64,000 bases of DNA, taken from NCBI RefSeq assembly GCF_002847285.1, contig NZ_CP025407.1, positions 5,521,001 to 5,585,000 on the forward strand, read 5' to 3'. The notes beneath the pieces are model-generated. The model was not told where the DNA came from. It ran no database searches and worked only from the letters and a program-made list of their open reading frames with translations. Position numbers and translations under genes: made by a program. Shown piece by piece: positions 16,854 to 24,793 of the stretch; the first letter of the stretch is position 1, and every line of letters starts with the position of its first letter. Source of the stretch: Streptomyces sp. CMB-StM0423 (GTDB lineage Bacteria > Actinomycetota > Actinomycetes > Streptomycetales > Streptomycetaceae).

Positions 16854-17759
16854 TCAGCCCTTGACCGCGCCGTGCATGATGCCGCCGACGATCTGCTTGC
16901 CGAACAGCAGCAGGAGCAGCAGCAGCGGCAGCGTACCCAGCAAAGCGCCCGCCATGATCACCGACTGGTCGGGGATATAGCCGCGGCCCAGGCTGGTGAG
17001 CGCCACCTGCACGGTCGGGTTCTCCTGGGTGAGCGCGATGATCGGCCAGAAGAACTCGTTCCAGGCCATCACGAACGTCAGCATCCCCAGCACGGCCATC
17101 GCGGGCCTCGCCGCGGGGAAGACCACGTGCCAGATGACCCGCACGCTGCTCGCGCCGTCCACCCGGGCGGCCTCGATCAGTTCGGTGGGCAGCGCCTGGA
17201 TCAGGTACTGCCGCATGAAGAACACCCCGAAGGCGCTCACGATGAACGGCAGGATCACCGACTGCAGTTGGTCGATCCACTCCAGCTTCGCGATCGCCAT
17301 GTACAGCGGCACGACGCTGAGCTGCGGCGGCACCATCATCGTGCCGATCACCAGCAGCATCAGCAGGTTCTTGAAGCGGAACCGCAGCTTGGCGAAGGCG
17401 AAGCCGGCCAGCGTGCCGAAGAGCACGGTGCCCGCGGCGATCGCCCCGGCCACGAGGGTGGTGTTGAAGAGCGCCAGGCCCATGTTCGCGTCGGACCAGG
17501 CGGTCTCCATGTTCGCGAAGAGGTTGCCGCCGAACCACAGCGGCGGCGGTGTCTCCGCCAGCCGCTCGTTGGTGCGGGAGGCCGCGATCGCGGTCCAGAT
17601 CAGCGGGAAGAGCGAGATCGCGGTGAAGAGCAGCAGGACGGCGTACGTCAGCTTGCCCGCCCGCTGCTGGCCGCCTGCCTCCCCGGCCTTCGGTGCGCGC
17701 CGCCGCCGGCGGCGGGCCGGGGCCGCGGTCTCGGGGGCGGTCTCTGTCAGCGTTGCCAT
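16854..17759 (-). CDS. cebG: Cellobiose/cellotriose ABC permease CebG
   Basis: 301 residues from ATG 17759. After a basic, Arg-rich N-terminus there are six predicted transmembrane helices, the first being LTYAVLLLFTAISLFPLIW. The cytoplasmic EAA loop that contacts the ATPase is EAARVDGASSVRVIWHVVFP. This is a MalG-type (CUT1) permease. It lies 10 bp after cebF, and the order cebE-cebF-cebG-bglC with the CebR boxes identifies it as the cellobiose system. No ATPase gene is present; in streptomycetes the shared MsiK ATPase is encoded elsewhere. Confidence 0.92.
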   Translation of the reverse strand: MATLTETAPETAAPARRRRRRAPKAGEAGGQQRAGKLTYAVLLLFTAISLFPLIWTAIAASRTNERLAETPPPLWFGGNLFANMETAWSDANMGLALFNTTLVAGAIAAGTVLFGTLAGFAFAKLRFRFKNLLMLLVIGTMMVPPQLSVVPLYMAIAKLEWIDQLQSVILPFIVSAFGVFFMRQYLIQALPTELIEAARVDGASSVRVIWHVVFPAARPAMAVLGMLTFVMAWNEFFWPIIALTQENPTVQVALTSLGRGYIPDQSVIMAGALLGTLPLLLLLLLFGKQIVGGIMHGAVKG

Positions 17760-17769
17760 GAGCTTCCCT

Positions 17770-18765
17770 TCAGCTCTTCCGCAGCCGGCGCGAGATCAGG
17801 CCGAAGACGATGCCGATCACCACGAGGATCAGGAACATCACCCAGGCGATGGCCGCGGCACGGCCGAGGTGCAGGTTGCGCCAGCCCTGCTCGTAGAGGT
17901 AGAGGCCCAGGGTCTGGAACTGGTGGTCGGGGCCGCCGGACGCGCCCGCGCCCTCCTCGAAGAGCAGCGGCTCGCCGAAGAGCTGGACCGAACCGATCGT
18001 GGAGACGACGACGGTGAAGAGGATCGTGGGCCGCAGGGAGGGGATGGTGACGTAGCGGAACTGCTTCCAGCGGGACGCGCCGTCGAGCGCCGCGGACTCG
18101 TAGAGGTCGTGCGGCACGGCCTGCATGGCGGCCAGGTAGATCAGGGTGTTGTAGCCGGTCCAGCGCCAGATCACGATGGTGGAGATGGCGATCTTCGAGG
18201 TCCAGTCGCCGCTCTTCCAGTCGATCTCGTCCACGCCGAACAGGCCGAAGAACCAGTTGATGAGCCCGTAGTCGCGGCCGTAGAGCATCGCGAACACCAG
18301 CGTCGCCGCCGCCACGCTGGTGGCGTACGGCGCGAGCATCGCCACCCGGAAGAAGGAGGCGGCGCGCATCTTGTAGTTGAGCAGGTGCGCGAGGCCCATC
18401 GCCATGAGCAACTGCGGGACCGTGGAGAGCACCGCGAGGGTGAAGGTGACCCACAGTGAGTTCCAGAAGAAGTGGTCCTCGAACAGCCGGGTGTAGTTGT
18501 GCAGTCCGGCCCACTCCATGTCGGTGGGCGCGGTCAGCTCCACCCGGTGCAGCGAGGCCCACGCGGTGTAGAGCAGCGGGAAGAGGCCGAAGGCGGCGAA
18601 GAAGAGGAAGAACGGCGAGATGAAGGCGTACGGGCTGAGCTTGGCGTCCCACCGGTAGCGGCGGCTGCGCCACTTCTGCCGCCGGTCCTCGGTCGCGGGC
18701 CGTTTCGGGACCGCGCCCCCCTCGGCGGAGGGGGGCGCGTCCACGGCCGTACCAGTCTGGGTCAT
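17770..18765 (-). CDS. cebF: Cellobiose/cellotriose ABC permease CebF
   Basis: 331 residues from ATG 18765. It is a MalF-type CUT1 permease: about six membrane helices starting PYAFISPFFLFFAAFGLFPL, with an EAA-type loop ESAALDGASRWKQFRYVTIP. It pairs with CebG to form the membrane channel. The gene begins 10 bp after cebE ends and ends 10 bp before cebG begins, so all three are one transcript. An N-terminal cytoplasmic extension of about 45 residues (APPSAEGGAVPKRPATEDRR) precedes the first helix. Confidence 0.92.
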   Translation of the reverse strand: MTQTGTAVDAPPSAEGGAVPKRPATEDRRQKWRSRRYRWDAKLSPYAFISPFFLFFAAFGLFPLLYTAWASLHRVELTAPTDMEWAGLHNYTRLFEDHFFWNSLWVTFTLAVLSTVPQLLMAMGLAHLLNYKMRAASFFRVAMLAPYATSVAAATLVFAMLYGRDYGLINWFFGLFGVDEIDWKSGDWTSKIAISTIVIWRWTGYNTLIYLAAMQAVPHDLYESAALDGASRWKQFRYVTIPSLRPTILFTVVVSTIGSVQLFGEPLLFEEGAGASGGPDHQFQTLGLYLYEQGWRNLHLGRAAAIAWVMFLILVVIGIVFGLISRRLRKS

Positions 18766-18775
18766 GGCCGGACTC

Positions 18776-20098
18776 TCACTGGTCCAGGGCGTTGTCCACG
18801 GCCTTGACGGCTTCGTCCCAGGCACCGTCGGGGTCCTGCTTGCCCTGCTCGATCAACTGCAGGCCGTTGCCGATGTTGTCGTCGATGACCTGGTCCTTCG
18901 GGCCGATGGTCTGCACCGGGATCTCTTCGGCGGCGGCCGAGAACAGCTCCCCGATCGGGGCGTCGCCGAAGTACGGGTTGGTGGCGGTCCTGACCGCCTC
19001 CATGTCGTACGCGGGCGGGGCACTGGGGAAGTTGCCGCGCTCGGCGAAGAGCTTGGCCTGCTGCTCGGGCGCGGTCAGCCAGGCCACGAGCTTGGCGGCC
19101 TCCTCCTTGTGCGCGCCGGACTCGGGGACGCCGAGGAACGAGCCGCCCCAGTTGCCGGGCCTGGGCGACTGGGCCACGTCCCACTTGCCCTCGGCCTTGG
19201 TGCCGCCCTTCTCCTGGATGTAGCCGAGCATCCACGCCGGGCAGGAGATGGTGGCGAAGTCGCCGTTGCTCATCGCCTGGTCCCACTGCTTGGTGAACTG
19301 CTCCAGGTTGCCGGTGAGCTTCTCCTCCGCGGCCGTGGAGGCGATGCCCCAGGCGGCCTCGACGTCCGGGCTGTCCTTGTAGATGACCTCGCCGGACTCG
19401 TCGTAGTACTTGCCCTCGCTGGAGGCGATGGCGCCGTCGTACACGGCGTCGGCGGAGTCCACCCAGGCGACGCCCTCGGGGCCGTTCTTCCTGAAGTCCC
19501 GGCCGGCGTCGAGGAACTTCTCCCAGTCGCCTTCCCACAGCTTCGCGACCTCTTCGCGGTCGGTGGGCAGCCCCGCGGCCTCGAAGTGGTCCTTGCGGTA
19601 GCAGACGGCCATGGGGCCGACGTCGGTGCCGAGCCCGATGGTCTTGCCGTCGTCGGCGGTGGCCTGCTGCCACTTCCAGTCCAGGAAGGCGTCCTCGGAG
19701 GCGCCCTCGGCCTTGCCGAGGTCCATGAAGCGGTCGGCCTGGGTGTCGACGACCTCGGCGATATTGGCGACCTCGACGGCCTGGACGTCGGCCAGACCGC
19801 TGTTGCTGGTCAGGTGGTTGAGGAGGGCGGGGTAGTAGTTCTCGTTCCGCTCGATGACGTCCTGCTTGATGGTGATGTCCGGGTTGAGCTTCTCGTACTC
19901 GTCGTAGAGCCCGGCCTCCTCGAAGCCGAAGGTGCCGAAGAGACCCATCGTGATGGTGGTCTTCCCGCTCCCCCCGTTCCCGGAGTCGCTCTTCGAACCG
20001 TCGTCGTCATCGCTCGCGCACGCGCTGAGCAACCCGGTGCCCAGAGCGGCTGCGGCCAAAAGGCCCACGGCCCGTCGGGTCGTGCGGTAACTGCGCAC
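18776..20098 (-). CDS. cebE: Cellobiose/cellotriose-binding lipoprotein CebE
   Basis: 440 residues from GTG 20098, supported by AGGAGG five bases upstream. The N-terminus is a lipoprotein signal (GLLAAAALGTGLLSAC) with the lipid-modified Cys in LSAC, followed by an Asp/Ser/Gly linker. The remainder is a family 1 sugar-binding protein (ITMGLFGTFGFEEAGLYDEY; GNWGGSFLGVPESGAHKEEA). It captures cello-oligosaccharides at the cell surface for CebFG. A CebR box lies 113 bp upstream at 20211-20224, so the cebEFG transcript is expected to be induced by cellobiose. Confidence 0.93.
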   Translation of the reverse strand: MRSYRTTRRAVGLLAAAALGTGLLSACASDDDDGSKSDSGNGGSGKTTITMGLFGTFGFEEAGLYDEYEKLNPDITIKQDVIERNENYYPALLNHLTSNSGLADVQAVEVANIAEVVDTQADRFMDLGKAEGASEDAFLDWKWQQATADDGKTIGLGTDVGPMAVCYRKDHFEAAGLPTDREEVAKLWEGDWEKFLDAGRDFRKNGPEGVAWVDSADAVYDGAIASSEGKYYDESGEVIYKDSPDVEAAWGIASTAAEEKLTGNLEQFTKQWDQAMSNGDFATISCPAWMLGYIQEKGGTKAEGKWDVAQSPRPGNWGGSFLGVPESGAHKEEAAKLVAWLTAPEQQAKLFAERGNFPSAPPAYDMEAVRTATNPYFGDAPIGELFSAAAEEIPVQTIGPKDQVIDDNIGNGLQLIEQGKQDPDGAWDEAVKAVDNALDQ

Positions 20099-20210
20099 TG
20101 CATCCTCCTAGCGCCCTGACGCGTGCCGCTCCTGCCGGAGGTGTACGAGGGGGATCGGGAGTGGCGGCTCGGGCGGGCTTTCGTGCGGGTTCTCTATGGG
20201 TCGAGTAGAG

Positions 20211-20224
20211 TGGGAGCGCTCCCA
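20211..20224. promoter_or_regulatory. CebR operator in the cebE-cebR divergent region
   Basis: TGGGAGCGCTCCCA again, centred between the divergent cebE (113 bp away) and cebR (164 bp away) starts. It should repress cebEFG and possibly cebR itself. The rest of the 289-bp gap shows no second box. Confidence 0.92.
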
Positions 20225-20387
20225 GAAGTGATTGGTTGAAGGGTGGCCTTTCGGCGAGGGGGTGTCAAGGGACCGGACATCTCGACTGGCTCCCGTTACG
20301 CGGCTGTTAGCTTCGGCACGGCCCGCGGACCGGGGCCGGGGGCGAGAATCGGACAGTCAGCAGACAGCCATAACGCGGGAGGGTGGA

Positions 20388-21443
20388 ATGGCGGTCAGGG
20401 ATCGGCGTACGCCGGTGGCGCGCGGCGGGCGCGGTGGGAGACCGACGCTTGAGCAGGTCGCCGCGCGAGCCGGGGTGGGCAGGGGGACTGTGTCCCGGGT
20501 GATCAACGGATCGGACCAGGTCAGCGAGCAGGCGCGGACGGCCGTCGAGCGAGCGGTCGCGGAGCTGGGCTACGTGCCCAACCGCGCGGCGCGGGCGCTC
20601 GCGGCCGGCAGCGCGGACGCGGTCGCGCTGGTGATCCCGGAGCCGGAGACCCGGCTGTTCTCCGAGCCGTACTTCTCGGACATCGTCCGCGGGGTGAGCG
20701 CGGAGCTGGCGGAGACGGACAAGCAGCTCCTGCTGACGCTCATCCGCTCGCCCCGGGAGCGGGAGCGGCTGGCGGCGTATCTGAGCGCCGACCGGGTCGA
20801 CGGCGTGCTGCTGGTCTCCGTGCACGAGGGCGACCCGCTGCCGGAGATGCTGGCGGCCATGGGGCTCCCGGCGGTGCTCAACGGCCGGCGGGCGGCGGGC
20901 GAGGCCGTGCCGTACGTCGACTCCGACAACACCGGCGGCGCGCAGGCGGCCGTGGAACATCTGATCGGCCGCGGGCGCTCGGCGATCGCGACGATCACCG
21001 GCCCCGCCGACATGTACGTCGCGAGCTGCCGGCTGGAGGGCTACCGTCAGGCATTGAAGGCGGCGGGCCGCGAGGAGGACGCGGGGCTGGTCGCCGTCGG
21101 TGACTTCACCGAGGAGGGCGGCCGGCGGGCGATGCAGGAGCTGCTGGAGCGGCGGCCCGCGCTGGACGCGGTCTTCGCCGCCTCCGACGTGATGGCGGCC
21201 GGCGCGCTCCAGGTGCTGCGGGCGGCGGGCCGTACGGTGCCGGACGAGGTGGCGGTCGTCGGCTTCGAGGATTCGCCGGTGGCCCGGCACACCGACCCGC
21301 CGCTCACCAGCGTCCGGCAGCCCACGGAGGAGATGGGGCGGGCGATGGTACGGGTGCTGCTGGACGGGATCGACGCGAAGGACGCCACCGAGGGGCGGCA
21401 CGTGGTGCTGCCGACCGAGCTGGTGGTACGCGCCTCGGGGTGA
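20388..21443 (+). CDS. cebR: LacI-family cellobiose-responsive repressor CebR
   Basis: 351 residues from ATG 20388 with GGGAGGG five bases upstream. The LacI helix-turn-helix is at about 20-70 (TLEQVAARAGVGRGTVSRVI, hinge helix NRAARALAAGS). The ligand-binding domain follows (VALVIPEPETRLFSEPYF; VDSDNTGGAQAAVEHLIGRG; VVGFEDSPVARHTDPPLTS). It binds the 14-bp palindrome found at three places in this window and is released by cellobiose or related sugars. Position opposite cebEFG and the presence of the boxes make the assignment firm. In pathogenic streptomycetes CebR also controls virulence genes; none of those is visible here. Confidence 0.93.
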   Translation: MAVRDRRTPVARGGRGGRPTLEQVAARAGVGRGTVSRVINGSDQVSEQARTAVERAVAELGYVPNRAARALAAGSADAVALVIPEPETRLFSEPYFSDIVRGVSAELAETDKQLLLTLIRSPRERERLAAYLSADRVDGVLLVSVHEGDPLPEMLAAMGLPAVLNGRRAAGEAVPYVDSDNTGGAQAAVEHLIGRGRSAIATITGPADMYVASCRLEGYRQALKAAGREEDAGLVAVGDFTEEGGRRAMQELLERRPALDAVFAASDVMAAGALQVLRAAGRTVPDEVAVVGFEDSPVARHTDPPLTSVRQPTEEMGRAMVRVLLDGIDAKDATEGRHVVLPTELVVRASG

Positions 21444-21480
21444 CCCGGGCGGCCCCGCCGCCGGGGCCGGAACGTGACGC

Positions 21481-21507
21481 GGGGCGGGCCCGGCTCGGGC
21501 CCGCCCC
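21481..21507 (+). terminator. cebR terminator hairpin
   Basis: GGGGCGGGCCCG-GCT-CGGGCCCGCCCC is a perfect 12-bp stem with a 3-base loop, 38 bp after the cebR stop. It isolates the cellulase genes from cebR transcription. Confidence 0.8.
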
Positions 21508-21611
21508 GTCGGCGTGTACAGGCCGGCCTTCCGGCCCGTAGCGCACAACTGCCCTGGCCCCGGGGCGACTTCTGTCGGGAGGGTTGACAGGTGCATAACC
21601 CTTCGGGAGAT

Positions 21612-21625
21612 TGGGAGCGCTCCCA
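21612..21625. promoter_or_regulatory. CebR operator upstream of the GH48 cellulase gene
   Basis: TGGGAGCGCTCCCA, identical to the other two boxes, 182 bp upstream of the GH48 start codon. It places the secreted cellulase under the same repressor as the uptake system. Confidence 0.92.
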
Positions 21626-21806
21626 CACTTCAAGACTTGCACCTCACTCCGCGAGGTGAGGACGGGGGCGAACCACGCCAGGCCCCGTCCCTTCTGCTCA
21701 GCCGGGCCGGGCGCGCACAGGCCCCGTGCGCCCGGCCCGGCTGTCCCTCCACGCCGTCCGCCCGCAAGCCCGCACGCCCGAACACCTTCCAGTTCCAGGA
21801 GGATTC

Positions 21807-24635
21807 GTGCACGCACCCCGCACTCCCGACGAGTCCGCACGGCTGTCCCGAAGATCGTTCACCACCGCCGCCGGCGGCGCGCTCGTCGCCCTCGGCGCCG
21901 GGCAGGCCCTGGCCGGCGCCACCGCCCACGCCGCCCAGGCGCCGGCGGGCGAGCGCACGAAGGCCGTCGCCGCCACCCCGTACACCGACGCCTTCCTCGC
22001 CCAGTACGAGAAGATCAAGGACCCGGCCAACGGCTACTTCAGCCCCGACGGCATCCCCTACCACTGCGTCGAGACCCTGATCGTCGAGGCGCCCGACCAC
22101 GGCCACCAGACCACCTCGGAGGCGTTCAGCTTCTGGATCTGGCTGGAGGCCGCTTACGGCCGGGTCACCGGCGACTGGGGCCCGTTCAACGGCGCCTGGG
22201 AGACCGCCGAGCGCTCCATCATCCCGCCGCACGCCGACCAGGCCAGCAGCGGCTCGTACAACCCGGGCTCGCCCGCCACCTACGCGCCCGAGCACCCCGA
22301 GGTCTCGTCCTACCCCTCCCAGCTCGACCCCGGCGTGCCCGTCGGCCAGGACCCCATAGCCGCCGAACTGGCCTCGGCGTACGGGACGATGGACGTCTAC
22401 GGCATGCACTGGCTGATGGACCTCGACAACGTCTACGGCTACGGCAACACCCCCGGCACCGGCGGCCAGAACGGCCCCGGGCCCGGCGCGTCCTTCATCA
22501 ACAGCTACCAGCGGGGCTCGCAGGAGTCGGTCTGGGAGACGATCCCGCAGCCCACCACCGACCTCTTCGAGTTCGGCGGCCCCAACGGCTACCTCGACCT
22601 CTTCGTCGGGGACGCCTCCTACGCCCGGCAGTGGAAGTACACCAACGCCCCCGACGCCGACGCCCGCGCCGTGCAGGCCGCGTACTGGGCGCTGACCTGG
22701 GCGAGGGCGCAGGGCAACGAGAGCCTGGTGGCGGAGTCCGTCGCGCGGGCCGCGAAGATGGGCGACTACCTGCGCTACGCCATGTTCGACAAGTACTTCA
22801 AGCAGATCGGCGACTGCGACAGCCCCACCGGCTGCCCCGCGGGCACCGGCCGCACCTCGCAGCACTACCTGCTGTCCTGGTACTACGCCTGGGGCGGCTC
22901 CACCGGCAGCGGCGGCGGGTGGGCCTGGCGCATCGGCGACGGCGCCTCCCACCAGGGCTACCAGAACCCCTTCGCGGCCTGGGCGCTGTCCACCGTGCCC
23001 GAGCTGACCCCCAGGTCCCCCACCGCGAAGAGCGACTGGGCCACGTCCCTCACCCGGCAACTGGAGTTCCTGCGCTGGCTGCAGTCCACCGAGGGCGCCC
23101 TCGCCGGCGGCTGCACCAACAGTTGGGAGGGGCAGTACGGCACCCCGCCCGCCGGTACGCCGACCTTCTACGGCATGCCCTACGACTGGCAGCCCGTCTA
23201 CCACGACCCGCCCAGCAACAACTGGTTCGGCTTCCAGGTCTGGGGCATGGAGCGCGTCGCGCAGTACTACCACGCCACGGGGAACGCCGACGCCGGGGCG
23301 ATCCTCGCCAAGTGGGTCGCCTGGGCCTCCGCCGAGACCACCGTCGGCGCCGACGGCAGCTACCGCTTCCCGTCCACCCTGCGGTGGACCGGCGCCCCCG
23401 ACACCTGGAACGCCGCGAACCCGGGCGCCAACGCCGGCCTGCACGTGGACGTCGTGGACTACGCCGACGACGTCGGCGTCGGCGCCGCGCTGGTCATGAC
23501 GCTGGTCTACTACGCCGCCAGGGCCGCGGACGCCGATGCCGCGGCGCTGGCCAAGGCGCTGCTCGACGCGATGGCCGCGCACGCCGACGGCAAGGGCATC
23601 GCCGTCCCCGAGACCCGCCGCGACTACGACCGCTTCGACGACGAGGTGTACGTGCCCGCCGGCTGGTCCGGCACCTCCCCGCACGGCGACCCCATCGCAC
23701 CCGGCGTCACCTTCATCGACCTGCGCTCCTGGTACCGCGAGGACCCGGACTGGCAGAAGGTGCAGACGTACCTCGACGGCGGCGCCGCGCCGGTGTTCAC
23801 GTACCACCGCTTCTGGGCCCAGGCCGCCCTGGCCCTCGCCCTCGCCGCCTACGGCGAACTGCTCGGCGGGGAGACCCCCGGCGGTCCCGGCGACGACACC
23901 GAGCCGCCGACCGTGCCGGGCGGGCTGCGGGTCACCGGCACCACGGCGAGCAGCGTCGCGCTGGCCTGGACCGCCTCGACGGACAACGTGCGGGTGACGG
24001 CGTACGACGTGTACCGCGACGGCACCCCCGTCGGCAGCGCGGCCGCCACGTCCTTCACCGACTCCGGGCTCTCCGCCGCCACCGCGTACTCCTACACGGT
24101 CGCCGCCCGGGACGCGGCGGGCAACGCCTCGCAGCCGTCCGCGGCGGTGACGGCGACGACCGGGTCGGGCACCGGCACCGGGGCGGTGAAGGTCGAGTAC
24201 CGCAACAACGACCAGGCGGCGACCGACAACCAGATCAAGCCCGGCCTCCGGATCGTGAACACCGGCGGCGGCGCGCTGAGCCTGTCGACGCTGACCCTCC
24301 GGTACTGGTTCAGCGGCGAGTCCGGCGCGGCCACGTACAGCACCTGGTGCGACTACGCCCAACTCGGCGCCGCCAACGTCACGCACCGCGTGGTCGCGGC
24401 CGGCGGCGGCAAGGCCGGTGCCACGCACTATCTGGAGGCCGGCTTCACCGCCGGCGCCGGCAGCCTCGCGGCCGGCGCCTCCACCGGCGACATCCAGTTG
24501 CGGCTGAACAAGACCGACTGGTCGGCCTTCGACGAGTCGGACGACTACAGCCGCGCCGCCACCGGCACGTACATCGACGCGCCCCGAGTCGTCGCGTACG
24601 TCGCCGGGTCGCCGGTGTGGGGCACGGAGCCCTGA
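21807..24635 (+). CDS. GH48 cellulase with FN3 and CBM3 modules, Tat-exported
   Basis: 942 residues from GTG 21807 (AGGAGG upstream). A twin-arginine signal is visible (RLSRRSFTTAAGGALVALGA). Residues about 60-690 are a GH48 domain: YTDAFLAQYEKIKDPANGYF, GIPYHCVETLIVEAPDHGHQ (acid Glu in ETLIVEAP) and QTTSEAFSFWIWLEAAYG. A fibronectin type III module follows (PPTVPGGLRVTGTTASSVAL). The C-terminus is CBM3 (VKVEYRNNDQAATDNQIKPG; TGDIQLRLNKTDWSAFDESD). GH48 enzymes release cellobiose processively from reducing chain ends. The GH48 enzymes I know in streptomycetes and Thermobifida carry CBM2, so C-terminal CBM3 is less usual. A CebR box lies upstream; a GH9 gene follows. Confidence 0.95.
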   Translation: MHAPRTPDESARLSRRSFTTAAGGALVALGAGQALAGATAHAAQAPAGERTKAVAATPYTDAFLAQYEKIKDPANGYFSPDGIPYHCVETLIVEAPDHGHQTTSEAFSFWIWLEAAYGRVTGDWGPFNGAWETAERSIIPPHADQASSGSYNPGSPATYAPEHPEVSSYPSQLDPGVPVGQDPIAAELASAYGTMDVYGMHWLMDLDNVYGYGNTPGTGGQNGPGPGASFINSYQRGSQESVWETIPQPTTDLFEFGGPNGYLDLFVGDASYARQWKYTNAPDADARAVQAAYWALTWARAQGNESLVAESVARAAKMGDYLRYAMFDKYFKQIGDCDSPTGCPAGTGRTSQHYLLSWYYAWGGSTGSGGGWAWRIGDGASHQGYQNPFAAWALSTVPELTPRSPTAKSDWATSLTRQLEFLRWLQSTEGALAGGCTNSWEGQYGTPPAGTPTFYGMPYDWQPVYHDPPSNNWFGFQVWGMERVAQYYHATGNADAGAILAKWVAWASAETTVGADGSYRFPSTLRWTGAPDTWNAANPGANAGLHVDVVDYADDVGVGAALVMTLVYYAARAADADAAALAKALLDAMAAHADGKGIAVPETRRDYDRFDDEVYVPAGWSGTSPHGDPIAPGVTFIDLRSWYREDPDWQKVQTYLDGGAAPVFTYHRFWAQAALALALAAYGELLGGETPGGPGDDTEPPTVPGGLRVTGTTASSVALAWTASTDNVRVTAYDVYRDGTPVGSAAATSFTDSGLSAATAYSYTVAARDAAGNASQPSAAVTATTGSGTGTGAVKVEYRNNDQAATDNQIKPGLRIVNTGGGALSLSTLTLRYWFSGESGAATYSTWCDYAQLGAANVTHRVVAAGGGKAGATHYLEAGFTAGAGSLAAGASTGDIQLRLNKTDWSAFDESDDYSRAATGTYIDAPRVVAYVAGSPVWGTEP

Positions 24636-24653
24636 CGCCGGCGCGCGGGCGGT

Positions 24654-24684
24654 GTGTACGGCGCCGGACCTCCGGCCCGTACAC
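24654..24684 (+). terminator. Hairpin after the GH48 gene
   Basis: GTGTACG (24654-24660) pairs with CGTACAC (24678-24684), and GCCGG/CCGGC form an inner stem. It begins 19 bp after the GH48 stop and may partly separate GH48 from GH9 transcription. Similar bases occur downstream of cebR at about 21514-21540. Confidence 0.6.
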
Positions 24685-24793
24685 GCCGGCCGCGGCGCGA
24701 CCGCGGGCCGGACCCGCCCGGGGGGCGCGGCCGTGACGACGAGGGGTGCGGCCGCGCCCCGCTTCCCACCCCCCATCCGAAAGGACGTCTTCC

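Larger units (their letters stand above)
21444..21806. other. cebR-GH48 intergenic region
   Basis: The 363-bp gap holds the cebR terminator (21481-21507), a second hairpin-like element at about 21514-21537 (GGCCGG-CCTT-CCGGCC core) and the third CebR box (21612-21625). The remaining 180 bp before the GH48 start are the leader of the cellulase mRNA and end with AGGAGG six bases before GTG 21807. No small ORF with its own binding site is seen. Confidence 0.7.

Noticed and set aside
13470-18017. A 1515-codon rightward open frame spanning kinase, intergenic and bglC/cebFG regions
   Set aside because: It crosses several well-supported genes on both strands; the translated text is low-complexity Arg/Gly/Ala. 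It is a by-product of GC content.
21630-24776. 1048-codon frame antisense to the GH48 gene
   Set aside because: The plus strand encodes a complete GH48-FN3-CBM3 protein with all motifs; the antisense frame has no recognisable domain.
24786-24793. A CebR box for the GH9 gene
   Set aside because: No TGGGAGCGCTCCCA or close match lies in the 158 bp upstream of GTG 24794.
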